From: Kyrpidia sp.
Lineage (GTDB): Bacteria > Bacillota > Bacilli > Kyrpidiales > Kyrpidiaceae
Assembly: GCA_029960885.1 (NCBI GenBank)
Contig: JASBVV010000005.1
Coordinates: forward strand, 1 to 47,446
Length of the DNA: 47,446 nt
Reading direction: 5' to 3'
This document shows, piece after piece, positions 16,681-24,380 of the stretch. The translations under genes and the position numbers were made by a program. The first letter of the stretch is position 1, and every line of letters begins with the position of its first letter. Under the pieces are notes generated by a model. That model saw only the letters and a program-made list of their open reading frames with translations. It searched no databases and was not told where the DNA came from.

Positions 16681-18381
16681 TCAACCGCGCGGGACGCCAG
16701 GGACAGGGCCGGTGGCGCCTCGCGTTGTCCACAGGGCTGCAACCCGCAGCCTCGCCGCCGCGTCGGGATTGTCCGATTCAAGCTGGGCTGCGCCGGCGGC
16801 CGCGAGGGCCAGAGAGCCGGCGGCGAGAAGGCGTCCGCGGTGCAAAAGGACCCACCGGTCGGCGATGCCCAGGAGTTCTTCGATCTGGTGGGTTGCCACG
16901 ACCAGGGTCGCCCCGGTCCGGGCGGCCCATCGCTGCAGGCACAGAGCCAGAGCTCGCCGGCCGGGCGGATCGATGCCGGCGAATGGCTCGTCCAGGGCCA
17001 ACAGTCGAGGTTCCAGAGCCAAGACCACGGCCAGCGCCGTCTTGCGCTGTTCGCCGAAGCTCAGGGTGAACGGCGAGCGCTGAAGGAGATGATCGATCCC
17101 GAGCTCCCGAGCGGTCACCCGGATGCGGCGGTCGACGTCCGGCGGGGACAAGCCCCGGCGCCGCAGCGCATAGGCCACATCTTCGTATACCGTCGGGGCA
17201 AACAACTGCTGTTCCGGAAACTGGAGGGCCATGGCGGTGGTCCGGCGCAGCGCGGCGAGAACGGCGCTATTTCCGTGGGGTACGCCTTCCGGGATCCGGT
17301 AGGTGCCCGCGTCCGGGCGGAGCAGCCCCGTCAGGACGGCGAGAAGCGTGGTTTTGCCCGCTCCGCTCGACCCCAGCACAGCGGTGATTCCCGGTTGAAA
17401 CTCACATCGTCCGATCTCCAGGCGCTCGCCCACAATCACGCGATCCAGGGCGGCCACCGGGGTGCGCACGGCGGCTCCGGGCGCCCGAAGGACAGGAGAC
17501 GGGTCTTGACCGGCCGGCTGCGGGAGCCGGGGATCGCACGCCGAAGGGCGGGGAAGGACTCCGGCGGTCGCCGATAGATCCATTTCCCGGGCCAGCGCCG
17601 TCCACCGGGCCCCGTAATCCAGTCGCCGGTGTCCCAGTTCCGCCAAACGATCGACCACCTGCCATTTCCAGGGTTTCGGAAAGCCGGCCGCGGCGAACCG
17701 GCGCCACTCCCGGAGGGCCGGCTTGGGCGGCCCCAACGGGAAAACCCGCTGATCATGTACCAGCCACGCCCGGTCAGCCCGCCACGTTTCTTCCAAAGAG
17801 TGCGTGGTTTGAATGATGCCGATGCCCTCGTCCCGAAGAGCGGCCAAAAGTTCAAGGACCTGCTCCCGGTGGTCGGGGTCGAGCATCGACGTCGGTTCGT
17901 CGAGGAGAATCCACCCGGGCCGGGCCGCCCACGCGCCGGCGAGGGCGAGCCGTTGCAGTTGGCCGCCGGACAGCAGATGCACCGGCCGGTCGCCCACATC
18001 CCCGAGATCGAACACCTCCAACGCCTCCCTGGTACGTCGGCGAATCTCGGTGGCCGGCAGCCGGACCAACTGCAGGCCCCAAGCGATGTCTTCCGCGGCG
18101 GTGCTGCCGATGATCTGGTGTTCGGGCCGCCCGAGCACCAGGCGGATGCACGGGTTTTTGGCCTCTCCGGTTCCCAGAGGAGCCCCGTCCACCGTCAGGG
18201 TGCCCCGGGTGAGCGGCAGAAGTCCCGCCAAAGCGAGAAGCAGGGTGGATTTGCCCGATCCATTGCGCCCGATCACGCTGATCCACATTCCGCGAGGCGC
18301 TTCAACATTCACCCCGTGAAGGACGGGGGGGTCGTTTTTGTTGCTCTTCCAATGGATAACGGCGTCGTGCAGTGCAAGCAT
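16681..18381 (-). CDS. ecfA: Double-ATPase ECF transporter subunit (fused EcfA1-EcfA2)
   Basis: This 566-residue protein holds two ABC ATPase domains that are normally separate EcfA subunits. Domain 1 (1-270) has Walker A GRNGSGKST (38-46), signature LLSGGQLQRLALA and Walker B WILLDEPTSMLDP. Domain 2 (about 305-560) has Walker A GSSGAGKTT (K343), a variant signature LSFGEQRKTALA and Walker B LLALDEPFAGIDP. The Q-loop of domain 2 reads LQFPEQQLFAPTV, a typical EcfA sequence. The start at ATG 18381 (AAAGGA upstream) is preferred because the predicted promoter start near 18406 lies after the earlier ATG codons. It would power EcfT with BioY. Domain fusion is known for YkoD-like ATPases, so an HMP/thiamin role is an alternative. 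Confidence 0.9.
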   Translation of the reverse strand: MLALHDAVIHWKSNKNDPPVLHGVNVEAPRGMWISVIGRNGSGKSTLLLALAGLLPLTRGTLTVDGAPLGTGEAKNPCIRLVLGRPEHQIIGSTAAEDIAWGLQLVRLPATEIRRRTREALEVFDLGDVGDRPVHLLSGGQLQRLALAGAWAARPGWILLDEPTSMLDPDHREQVLELLAALRDEGIGIIQTTHSLEETWRADRAWLVHDQRVFPLGPPKPALREWRRFAAAGFPKPWKWQVVDRLAELGHRRLDYGARWTALAREMDLSATAGVLPRPSACDPRLPQPAGQDPSPVLRAPGAAVRTPVAALDRVIVGERLEIGRCEFQPGITAVLGSSGAGKTTLLAVLTGLLRPDAGTYRIPEGVPHGNSAVLAALRRTTAMALQFPEQQLFAPTVYEDVAYALRRRGLSPPDVDRRIRVTARELGIDHLLQRSPFTLSFGEQRKTALAVVLALEPRLLALDEPFAGIDPPGRRALALCLQRWAARTGATLVVATHQIEELLGIADRWVLLHRGRLLAAGSLALAAAGAAQLESDNPDAAARLRVAALWTTRGATGPVPGVPRG

Positions 18382-18412
18382 GGGCCCAGATCCTTTCTGT
18401 TCGTTCATGAGC

Positions 18413-18441
18413 ATTGTAGTGAATCGGCGGCGGCCGGGCAA
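18413..18441 (-). promoter_or_regulatory. Promoter of ecfA-ecfT
   Basis: On the minus strand TTGCCC (18441-18436) and TACAAT (18418-18413) are 17 nt apart and predict a start near 18406, about 25 nt before the ecfA ATG. Confidence 0.6.
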
Positions 18442-18446
18442 CCGCT

Positions 18447-18475
18447 TTGTCGGCGCGGGCGGGGCGTGATAGAGT
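18447..18475 (+). promoter_or_regulatory. Promoter of bioY
   Basis: TTGTCG (18447-18452) and TAGAGT (18470-18475) are 17 nt apart, with a predicted start near 18482. The -35 box lies only 5 nt from that of the divergent ecfA promoter. Confidence 0.5.
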
Positions 18476-18500
18476 AGAACATGCGAAGGGGGGATTCCAC

Positions 18501-19070
18501 TTGGCGAAACCACGCAGCAGTGCGGAAATCAGAGGTTTGGTCTTGGCGGTGTTGATGGCCGCCGTGACCGGGGCGTTGGCCTACGTCGCCGTGCCCTTGC
18601 CCTTTACCCAGGTGCCGATCAGCGGTCAGAACCTCGGCGTGATGCTGTCAGGGTTGCTATTGGGGCCGTGGTGGGGCGGCGTGAGCATGCTTCTCTACGT
18701 GATTCTGGTGGCGCTGGGGGTACCGATCGGAGCCCGTGGACATGCCGGACCCGGGGTGCTCGTCGGGCCGACCGGCGGATATTTGGTTGGCTTTATCGTT
18801 GGCGCATTTGTCATCGGATGGTTTGTCCGGCGACGTTTGACCGCATGGCGCGCGATGCTGGGGTGTGTCGTCGGCGGGGCCGTGGCGGCCTATGTCCCCG
18901 GAGCGGCCTGGTTGGCGCACGTGAACCATCTCTCGTTCGGGCAGGCGCTGATCCTGGGCGTGCTGCCGTTCATTCCCGGTGATTTGATCAAAGCGGTCGT
19001 GGCCTCTGCGGCGGCGGTGGGGGTGGAAAGAGCCTATTCTCTGGCCGACGTGCGAACGAGGGGACAGTGA
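18501..19070 (+). CDS. bioY: Biotin ECF transporter substrate-binding subunit BioY
   Basis: BioY is the small membrane S-component that binds biotin and docks on the EcfA-EcfT module. The 189-residue protein shows six hydrophobic segments and family motifs: PLPFTQVPISGQNLGVMLSG, ALGVPIGARG-type loop and GPTGGYLVGF, the last being the BioY signature, plus FIPGDLIKAVVA near the C-terminus. The start is TTG 18501, which has AAGGGGGGA at 6-7 nt spacing; no ATG or GTG fits the conserved N-terminus, and the longer frame to 18447 begins upstream of the predicted transcript start. I see no BirA-type operator (paired TTAAC half-sites) in the divergent intergenic DNA. Confidence 0.92.
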   Translation: MAKPRSSAEIRGLVLAVLMAAVTGALAYVAVPLPFTQVPISGQNLGVMLSGLLLGPWWGGVSMLLYVILVALGVPIGARGHAGPGVLVGPTGGYLVGFIVGAFVIGWFVRRRLTAWRAMLGCVVGGAVAAYVPGAAWLAHVNHLSFGQALILGVLPFIPGDLIKAVVASAAAVGVERAYSLADVRTRGQ

Positions 19071-19120
19071 GGTCGCGAACCTTTTTTGACACCGGTGCCG
19101 GCCAGCGCGGCTGTGCACAG

Positions 19121-19169
19121 AGAAAGCTCCCGGCGGGATGACGACAACCCGTTCGGGAGCTCTTTATTT
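19121..19169 (+). terminator. Rho-independent terminator after bioY
   Basis: AGCTCCCG (19125-19132) pairs with CGGGAGCT (19154-19161), with an inner CGGG/CCCG pair, followed by a T-rich CTTTATTT tail. The T-run is weak, so moderate confidence. Confidence 0.6.
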
Positions 19170-19215
19170 GTGACGAATGGATGGAGAATTTGTGGCGTAA
19201 ATGTGACGTATTTAC
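19169..19215. promoter_or_regulatory. Phased TGTGRCG repeats and a palindrome upstream of the ba3 oxidase operon
   Basis: TGTGACG (19169), TGTGGCG (19191) and TGTGACG (19202) begin 22 and 11 nt apart, that is, two and one helical turns. The last copy lies in a perfect GTAAAT-7 nt-ATTTAC palindrome (19197-19215) that overlaps a weak candidate -35 (TATTTA 19209-19214) with a TACTAT -10 at 19232-19237. The pattern is typical of an activator that binds one DNA face. Which protein binds is unknown. Confidence 0.4.
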
Positions 19216-19279
19216 TCTGCTGGTAGTTTTGTACTATCGGCAATGGTTCCTTTTTATGATGCACGGTCCGGAGCAAAGC

Positions 19280-19321
19280 GGGAAACTGGAATTGGAATCA
19301 GCCCGGGCGGTCCAGTTTCCC
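19280..19321 (+). promoter_or_regulatory. Long stem-loop in the leader of the ba3 oxidase operon
   Basis: GGGAAACTGGA (19280-19290) is perfectly complementary to TCCAGTTTCCC (19311-19321), an 11-bp stem with a 20-nt loop containing the palindrome GCCCGGGC. No T-run follows, so this is not an ordinary terminator. It lies 34 nt before the subunit IIa start and may stabilise or regulate the mRNA. Confidence 0.5.
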
Positions 19322-19354
19322 AGCGGCCAATGATTTGGAAGGGAGGGGGACACG

Positions 19355-19504
19355 GTGGCGCAGACTTCGGTTTCAAAAACCCGGGAGCATCGGGAGGAAC
19401 ACGCGATATCCCTGCGCGGAACGCTGGCTTCGGTTTTTATCATGGGAATATTTCTTTTGTTGGCTTGGCTTGGCGTCTTTATCCTCTTTTTGGCCAGGCT
19501 CTGA
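19355..19504 (+). CDS. Small cytochrome c oxidase subunit IIa (ba3-type)
   Basis: A 49-residue frame starting at GTG 19355 has an excellent ribosome site (GGGAGGGGG, 6-8 nt away). The protein has a charged N-terminus (KTREHREEH) and one long membrane helix from about residue 22 to 47 (TLASVFIMGIFLLLAWLGVF). Size, single helix and position directly before subunit II match the short subunit IIa of ba3-type oxidases, which fills the place of the missing first helix of subunit II. The frame is too short for most gene callers. A 94-nt spacer with a small CCTCG/CGAGG hairpin separates it from subunit II. Confidence 0.8.
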   Translation: MAQTSVSKTREHREEHAISLRGTLASVFIMGIFLLLAWLGVFILFLARL

Positions 19505-19597
19505 GGGTAGGACAGGGCCTCGCGGCCGAGGACCGGTCTCAAAGCAGACGGGCCGATCGTCCGCTCGGAGGGACGAGTGTGGGAGGGAGGTTCGGAG

Positions 19598-20065
19598 ATG
19601 CATCTGCACCGTTATGAAAAAATCTGGTTGACGGTGGGGCTCCTCACGTTAATCGTGTTCATCATCGTACTGGGGATCAACGCGTTCGCCATGGGGGCCC
19701 AGCCGCCCAGCGATGCCCAGGTGATCGACCCGACCAAGGTCAGCCAGACGCCGCCGTTTGACCAACCCGGTCTCAAACAACTCGGCAACAACAACTATGC
19801 CGCCGATATGACCGCTTTTGTTTTCGGATATGCACCAAACCGCATCGAGATTCCCGTGAGATCCACGGTCACGTTTAACGTGACCAGCAAAGATGTGGTG
19901 CACGGTTTTGAGATTCCGGGCACCGACGTGAACATGATGATTGTGCCGGGATTGGTGAATTCCGCCACCCACACGTTTACCAAACCCGGGGATTATCTGA
20001 TTTTGTGCAATGAGTATTGCGGTGCCGGCCACCAGTTGATGGCCGCTCATCTGGTTGTGAAATAG
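19598..20065 (+). CDS. cbaB: ba3-type cytochrome c oxidase subunit II (CuA)
   Basis: The 155-residue protein has one N-terminal membrane helix (residues 8-30) and an outward cupredoxin domain that holds the binuclear CuA centre. Ligands are visible as H102 (VVHGFEIPG) and C137, E139, C141, H145 and M148 in CNEYCGAGHQLM. It accepts electrons from cytochrome c and passes them to subunit I. The length is that of short ba3-type subunits, without a cytochrome c domain. ATG 19598 has GGAGGGAGG at 7-nt spacing. It lies between the subunit IIa gene and subunit I. Confidence 0.94.
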   Translation: MHLHRYEKIWLTVGLLTLIVFIIVLGINAFAMGAQPPSDAQVIDPTKVSQTPPFDQPGLKQLGNNNYAADMTAFVFGYAPNRIEIPVRSTVTFNVTSKDVVHGFEIPGTDVNMMIVPGLVNSATHTFTKPGDYLILCNEYCGAGHQLMAAHLVVK

Positions 20066-20088
20066 AATCGGGAAGGATGTGAATCAGG

Positions 20089-21759
20089 ATGGCTGAAGCG
20101 CAAGCGGCGGAAGTCCAGAGTGTGCGGGTCGACCGCCCGGCCGCCCGGTTGAGTCTGGCGTATGTGTTGTCCGGCTTTCTGGCTTTCGGGATCGCGGCGA
20201 TAGCCGGGCTTCTGCAGGGGCTTGACCGCGGGGGGATGATCACCCTGCCGAAATGGCTCAGCTATTATGCGGTCCTGACCACACACGGGGTGTACATGGG
20301 CCTGGTTTTCACCACGTTCTTTATCATCGGGTTTTTCTTCTCCGGCGTGGCGCGAACCACCGGCGGGTCTCTGCCTCCGGCGGCCAGGAGGCTGGGGTGG
20401 TTCGGCTGGTGGATGATGGTCGTCGGAGTGATCATGGCCACCATCGAAATACTGGCCGGGAACGCGTCGGTGCTGTACACATTTTACGCGCCGATGAAGG
20501 CGTCGCCGTATTTTTACATCGGCACCGCGCTGTTGGTGGTGGGCAGTTGGTTCGGCGGTTACGGCGTGTTTTCCGCCTATCGGGCGTGGAAACGGAACCA
20601 TCCCGGAAAGATGTCTCCGCTATTTACCTTCATGGCCGTCTCCACGATGGCGCTCTGGCAGATTGCCACCATCGGCGTGGCTGTGGAAGTGGTGTTGCAG
20701 TTGATCCCCTGGTCCTTCGGGTGGGTGCCGACCATCAATGTCCTCTTGAGCCGGATGCTGCTCTGGTATTTCGGCCACCCGCTGGTGTATTTCTGGCTGC
20801 TGCCGGCGTACACCATGTGGTATGTCAACATGCCGCGGATCATCGGCGGGAAAGTGTTCAGCGATGCGTTGGCGCGAGCCAGCTTTATCCTGTTCGTCCT
20901 GCTGTCGACGCCGGTCGGTTTCCACCACCAGCTCTTGGAGCCGGGGATTCCCCCGTTGTGGAAGTTCCTGCATGTCATGTTGACCATGATGGTGGTGGTG
21001 CCCTCCCTGATGACCGCCTTCAACATGTTTGCCGTTTTCGAAACGGCAGGGCGGGCCAAAGGCGCTACCGGGCTGTTCGGTTGGTTCAAAAAATTGCCGT
21101 GGAACGACGTTCGCTTCACCGCGCCGATCATGGGCATGATCGCTTTCATTCCCGGCGGTGCGGGCGGCATTATCAATGCCGGTTACCAGATGAACGAAGT
21201 GGTGCACAACACCATCTGGGTCACCGGGCACTTTCACCTGACCGTCGCTACGACCGTGGCCATGACGTTTTTCGGGATTGCCTACTGGCTCATTCCTCAT
21301 CTGACCGGCCGCAGGTTGACGCCCGCCGCGAACAAGGTGGGGTTGGCCCAGGCGGTCATCTGGGCGACCGGAATGTTGCTCATGTCCGGATCCATGCATT
21401 ACATGGGCTTGTTGGGTGTGCCCCGGCGGACGGCGTATACGACCTACATGAACAATCCGACCGCTCTGAGCTGGATGCCCTTGGAAGGGACGATGGCGCT
21501 GGGAGGAGTCCTTCTTTTCATCGCCGCCATGATGATGATCGGAATGGTGATCTACCTGACCTGGTTTGCGCCCAAAGGATTCCAGGAGTATCCCATCGGC
21601 GAGATCGGAGACACGGCGGAGGCCACCCCCCGGATCCTGGAGCGCTGGCCGGTGATCATCTCGTTGGCCGCCGTGCTCATTCTCGTGGCCTATGCGTATC
21701 CGGTGATCGACACGATGCAGAACGCGCCTCCAGGAGCGCCGGGCATCAAAACCTGGTAA
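20089..21759 (+). CDS. cbaA: ba3-type (B-family) cytochrome c oxidase subunit I
   Basis: This 556-residue, roughly 13-helix protein is the catalytic subunit. Haem and copper ligands are visible: H66 (LTTHGVYM) and H383 for the low-spin haem, H381 (TGHFHLTV) for the active-site haem, and H230-Y234 (FGHPLVYFW) plus H279-H280 (FHHQ) for CuB. The residue that is Glu in A-family enzymes (GHPEVY) is Leu here, which places it in the B family with the single K-type proton channel; such enzymes usually have high oxygen affinity. ATG 20089 is preceded by GGAAGGATGTG. It is the last gene of its operon. Confidence 0.95.
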   Translation: MAEAQAAEVQSVRVDRPAARLSLAYVLSGFLAFGIAAIAGLLQGLDRGGMITLPKWLSYYAVLTTHGVYMGLVFTTFFIIGFFFSGVARTTGGSLPPAARRLGWFGWWMMVVGVIMATIEILAGNASVLYTFYAPMKASPYFYIGTALLVVGSWFGGYGVFSAYRAWKRNHPGKMSPLFTFMAVSTMALWQIATIGVAVEVVLQLIPWSFGWVPTINVLLSRMLLWYFGHPLVYFWLLPAYTMWYVNMPRIIGGKVFSDALARASFILFVLLSTPVGFHHQLLEPGIPPLWKFLHVMLTMMVVVPSLMTAFNMFAVFETAGRAKGATGLFGWFKKLPWNDVRFTAPIMGMIAFIPGGAGGIINAGYQMNEVVHNTIWVTGHFHLTVATTVAMTFFGIAYWLIPHLTGRRLTPAANKVGLAQAVIWATGMLLMSGSMHYMGLLGVPRRTAYTTYMNNPTALSWMPLEGTMALGGVLLFIAAMMMIGMVIYLTWFAPKGFQEYPIGEIGDTAEATPRILERWPVIISLAAVLILVAYAYPVIDTMQNAPPGAPGIKTW

Positions 21760-21777
21760 TTTCGGAACGGGTTCCAG

Positions 21778-21813
21778 GCGGGAGAAAGCACAAAGCCCCT
21801 CCCGCTCTTTTTT
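21778..21813 (+). terminator. Terminator of the ba3 oxidase operon
   Basis: GCGGGAG (21778-21784) pairs with CTCCCGC (21799-21805), followed by TCTTTTTT. It ends one base before the -35 box of the fadR promoter. Confidence 0.8.
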
Positions 21814-21814
21814 G

Positions 21815-21844
21815 TTGACAAGGCGAACGGTCGGTCGGTACAAT
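21815..21844 (+). promoter_or_regulatory. Strong SigA promoter of fadR-etfBA
   Basis: A perfect TTGACA (21815-21820) and TACAAT (21839-21844) are 18 nt apart, predicting a start near 21851. Confidence 0.85.
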
Positions 21845-21851
21845 GAGAATG

Positions 21852-21869
21852 AATGAATGACCATTCATT
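21852..21869. promoter_or_regulatory. FadR-type operator (18-bp perfect palindrome)
   Basis: AATGAATG-AC-CATTCATT is a perfect 8-2-8 palindrome at about +2 to +19. It closely resembles the Bacillus FadR (YsiA) box built on TGAATGA/TCATTCA halves, so the gene it precedes is probably autorepressed and released by long-chain acyl-CoA. Confidence 0.8.
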
Positions 21870-22525
21870 TTATTGGGGTGAGAGCGATTGCGCTGCGCAA
21901 GGATCGGGCAAAGTACGTGGCGATTCTGCAGGCGGCCGTCAAGGTGATGGCCGAGTCCGGGTATTACAACGCCCAGGTGTCCCGGATCGCCCGGGAGGCC
22001 GGGGTGGCGGACGGCACCGTGTACCTCTATTTCAAAAACAAAGAGGACATTCTGATCTCCATTCTCCGGGAGACGATCGGGGAGATTATCGAGCGGATCG
22101 AGAGCGCCTTGGCGGGGGTGGAGGATCCCTCGGAAATGCTGCACCGATTGGTTCTGCTGTACTTTCGGGGGCTTGCCGGGACGACCGATTTGGCGATGGT
22201 GACCCAGGTTCACCTTCGCCAGACCAATCCGGACGTCCGGCGGCGGATCGGGGAGATCATGCGCCCGTATTACCGGATCATCGACCGGATTATCGACCGG
22301 GGGATCGAACAGGGGATGTTCCGGCCGACCATCGACCGGCGCATCGCCCGGCGGATGATTTTTGGCACCATGGATGAAACGGTGACGGCCTGGGTGTTGA
22401 CCGGGGCCAAATATGATCTGGTTTCATTGGCCGAACCCGTCGTGGATCTGTTGCTCGGCGGGCTGGCGCGGCGAGAACAGCCGGGCCGGCGGAGAGAACC
22501 TGACAGAAAGGAGTCCTTGGGATGA
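21857..22525 (+). CDS. fadR: TetR-family fatty-acid degradation repressor FadR
   Basis: The 222-residue frame has a TetR helix-turn-helix (VSRIAREAGVADGTVYLYFKNKEDIL) almost identical in pattern to Bacillus FadR, and the FadR C-terminal segment (MIFGTMDETVTAWVL, KYDLVSLAEPVVDLLL). It would repress beta-oxidation and Etf genes until acyl-CoA binds. The start is doubtful. ATG 21857 lies inside the operator, 6 nt from the predicted transcript start, with no ribosome site. GTG 21878 also lacks one. GGGGTGA at 21875-21881 is well placed for an ATT codon at 21887, which gives an N-terminus (ALRKDRAKYVAIL) that aligns with known FadR. The stop overlaps etfB by 4 nt. Confidence 0.9.
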   Translation: MTIHFIGVRAIALRKDRAKYVAILQAAVKVMAESGYYNAQVSRIAREAGVADGTVYLYFKNKEDILISILRETIGEIIERIESALAGVEDPSEMLHRLVLLYFRGLAGTTDLAMVTQVHLRQTNPDVRRRIGEIMRPYYRIIDRIIDRGIEQGMFRPTIDRRIARRMIFGTMDETVTAWVLTGAKYDLVSLAEPVVDLLLGGLARREQPGRRREPDRKESLG

Positions 22526-23289
22526 ACATCATTGTGTGCATGAAACAGACTTTTGACACCGAGGAGCGCATCGTTCTCGAGAATGGAAAGATCAAGGAAG
22601 ACGGCGTCAAGTTTGTCATCAACCCGTATGACGAGTACGCGGTCGAAGAGGCGATCCGCCTCAAGGAGCAGCACGGAGGCCAGGTGACGGTGATCACCCT
22701 GGGCCCGACGCGGGCCGAGGAGGCGCTTCGGACCGCGTTGGCCATGGGGGCGGACGAAGGGGTCATCATCGACGACCCGGCTCTTTTCGGCGACGAATAT
22801 ACCGCATCCCGGGTGCTGGCCAAAGCCATAGAAAAGCATCCTTACGACATCATTCTCTGCGGCAATCAGGCGGTGGACGACGGATCGGGCCAGGTGGCCG
22901 TGCGGGTGGCGGAGCTGCTCGGCATTCCCCACATCGGCACCGTGACGAAACTGGAAGTGGCGGACGGCAAGGTGACGGCTCACCGGGACGCCGAAGGAGA
23001 CGTCGAGATCGTCGAGGGCCGTCCGCCGATTCTGGTGACCGCCCAGCAGGGGTTAAATGAACCTCGGTACCCGTCCCTGATCGGGATTCGCAAAGCGAAC
23101 AAGAAACCGTTGACCCGGTACACGGCCGCCGAATTGGGGCTCGATGCGGGAACTGCGTCGGCCAAGTCGGAGATCCTGGAGACATTCCTGCCGAAACCCA
23201 AGGCCGGTGGCCGGATTCTCCAAGGGGATTTGGCCGCCCAGGTGAAAGAATTGGTGCAGGCGCTGCGAACCGAAGAAAAGGTCTTGTGA
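22522..23289 (+). CDS. etfB: Electron transfer flavoprotein subunit beta
   Basis: EtfB pairs with EtfA to carry electrons from acyl-CoA dehydrogenases to the membrane quinone pool. The 255-residue protein has family motifs NIIVCMKQTFDTE, NPYDEYAVEEAIRLKE, GNQAVDDGSGQV (nucleotide binding) and IGIRKANKKPL. ATG 22522 is in an ATGA overlap with fadR and has GAAAGGAG about 8 nt upstream. The direct coupling to FadR places electron transfer under fatty-acid control, as in the Bacillus lcfA-fadR-etfBA operon; here fadB and lcfA are not adjacent. Confidence 0.96.
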   Translation: MNIIVCMKQTFDTEERIVLENGKIKEDGVKFVINPYDEYAVEEAIRLKEQHGGQVTVITLGPTRAEEALRTALAMGADEGVIIDDPALFGDEYTASRVLAKAIEKHPYDIILCGNQAVDDGSGQVAVRVAELLGIPHIGTVTKLEVADGKVTAHRDAEGDVEIVEGRPPILVTAQQGLNEPRYPSLIGIRKANKKPLTRYTAAELGLDAGTASAKSEILETFLPKPKAGGRILQGDLAAQVKELVQALRTEEKVL

Positions 23290-23313
23290 AGTCCGGAGAA
23301 GGGAGAGAAGACC

Positions 23314-24294
23314 ATGGCGAGGAAACTTTTGGTGATCGCGGATTTGCGCAACGGTCGTGTTCGGAATGTGACCCATGAGGCCCTGGCTGCGGCCCGGCGG
23401 CTGGCCGGCGGCGGCGAGGTGGCGGCGGCCTTGGTGGGCGACGGTGTGGCCGGACAGGCCGAGGGACTGGGGGCCCACGGCGCGGATAAGGTCTATGTGG
23501 TGGAAGGTGCCGAATTGGCCCAATATACCCCGGATGCATACAGTGCCGTGGTGGAGCGGCTCATTCGGTCGGCGGATCCCGATGTGGTGTTTTTCGCCCA
23601 TTCGGCGGTGGGACGGGATTTGGCGCCGAAACTGGCGGCCCGGTTCGGTGCCGGCCAGGTCTCCGATGTGGTGGACGTGGCGGACGACGGCGGCGAGCTG
23701 GTGTTCACGCGGCCGATCTATGCCGGCAAGGCGTTCACCCGAGTGAAGATTCCCGAGGGCAAAGTGTTCGCGACCATCCGGCCGAACAACCTTCCCGCCG
23801 GTGAACCGGATTCGGGCCATACGGCCGTGGTGGAGACGGTGCCGGTTCCGCTTTCCGGCGAGGCTTTGCGCACCGTGGTCAAGGACGTGGTGCAAAAGGC
23901 CACTTCCGGGGTGGATTTGACCGAGGCGAAAATCATCGTGTCCGGCGGCCGGGGTGTGAAAAGCGCCGAGGGATTCAAACCGCTCTATGAACTGGCCGAG
24001 GTTCTCGGGGCGGCGGTGGGCGCCTCTCGGGCGGCGTGCGATGCCGGCTACTGCGATTATTCCATGCAGATCGGACAAACCGGCAAGGTGGTCACTCCGG
24101 ATCTGTACATTGCCTGCGGGATTTCCGGTGCCATTCAGCATTTGGCCGGGATGTCGAACTCCAAGGTGATTGTCGCCATCAATAAAGATCCCGAAGCGCC
24201 GATTTTCAAAGTGGCAAACTACGGGATTGTGGGGGACCTGTTTGAAGTGGTGCCCATGCTCACCGAAGAATTGAAGAAGGTGCTGGCCGAGTAG
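23314..24294 (+). CDS. etfA: Electron transfer flavoprotein subunit alpha
   Basis: The 326-residue protein is the FAD-binding subunit. The C-terminal FAD domain is clear: IIVSGGRGVKSAEGF, GASRAACDAGYC, QIGQTGKVVTPDLYIACGISGAIQHLAGM and VAINKDPEAPIFKVANYGIVGD. The N-terminal domain (residues 1-190) has the usual alpha/beta fold. ATG 23314 has GGAGAAGGGAGAG upstream. It is the last gene of the fadR-etfB-etfA operon and is followed by a strong terminator. Confidence 0.96.
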   Translation: MARKLLVIADLRNGRVRNVTHEALAAARRLAGGGEVAAALVGDGVAGQAEGLGAHGADKVYVVEGAELAQYTPDAYSAVVERLIRSADPDVVFFAHSAVGRDLAPKLAARFGAGQVSDVVDVADDGGELVFTRPIYAGKAFTRVKIPEGKVFATIRPNNLPAGEPDSGHTAVVETVPVPLSGEALRTVVKDVVQKATSGVDLTEAKIIVSGGRGVKSAEGFKPLYELAEVLGAAVGASRAACDAGYCDYSMQIGQTGKVVTPDLYIACGISGAIQHLAGMSNSKVIVAINKDPEAPIFKVANYGIVGDLFEVVPMLTEELKKVLAE

Positions 24295-24340
24295 TCCCCG
24301 CCGGCTGAGGAGCAAAGACGGACAACAGAAACCGCTTCCG

Positions 24341-24380
24341 GAAGGGCCGCTGCAGGATGTGCACCGGCCCTTCTTTTGTC
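24341..24380 (+). terminator. Terminator of fadR-etfBA
   Basis: GAAGGGCCG (24341-24349) pairs perfectly with CGGCCCTTC (24365-24373); an inner TGCA/TGCA pair extends the stem and TTTT follows. The T-tract overlaps the -35 box of the next promoter. Confidence 0.88.

Noticed and set aside
18382-18500. BirA operator for the biotin transporter
   Set aside because: No paired TTGTTAAC/GTTAACAA half-sites occur in the divergent region.
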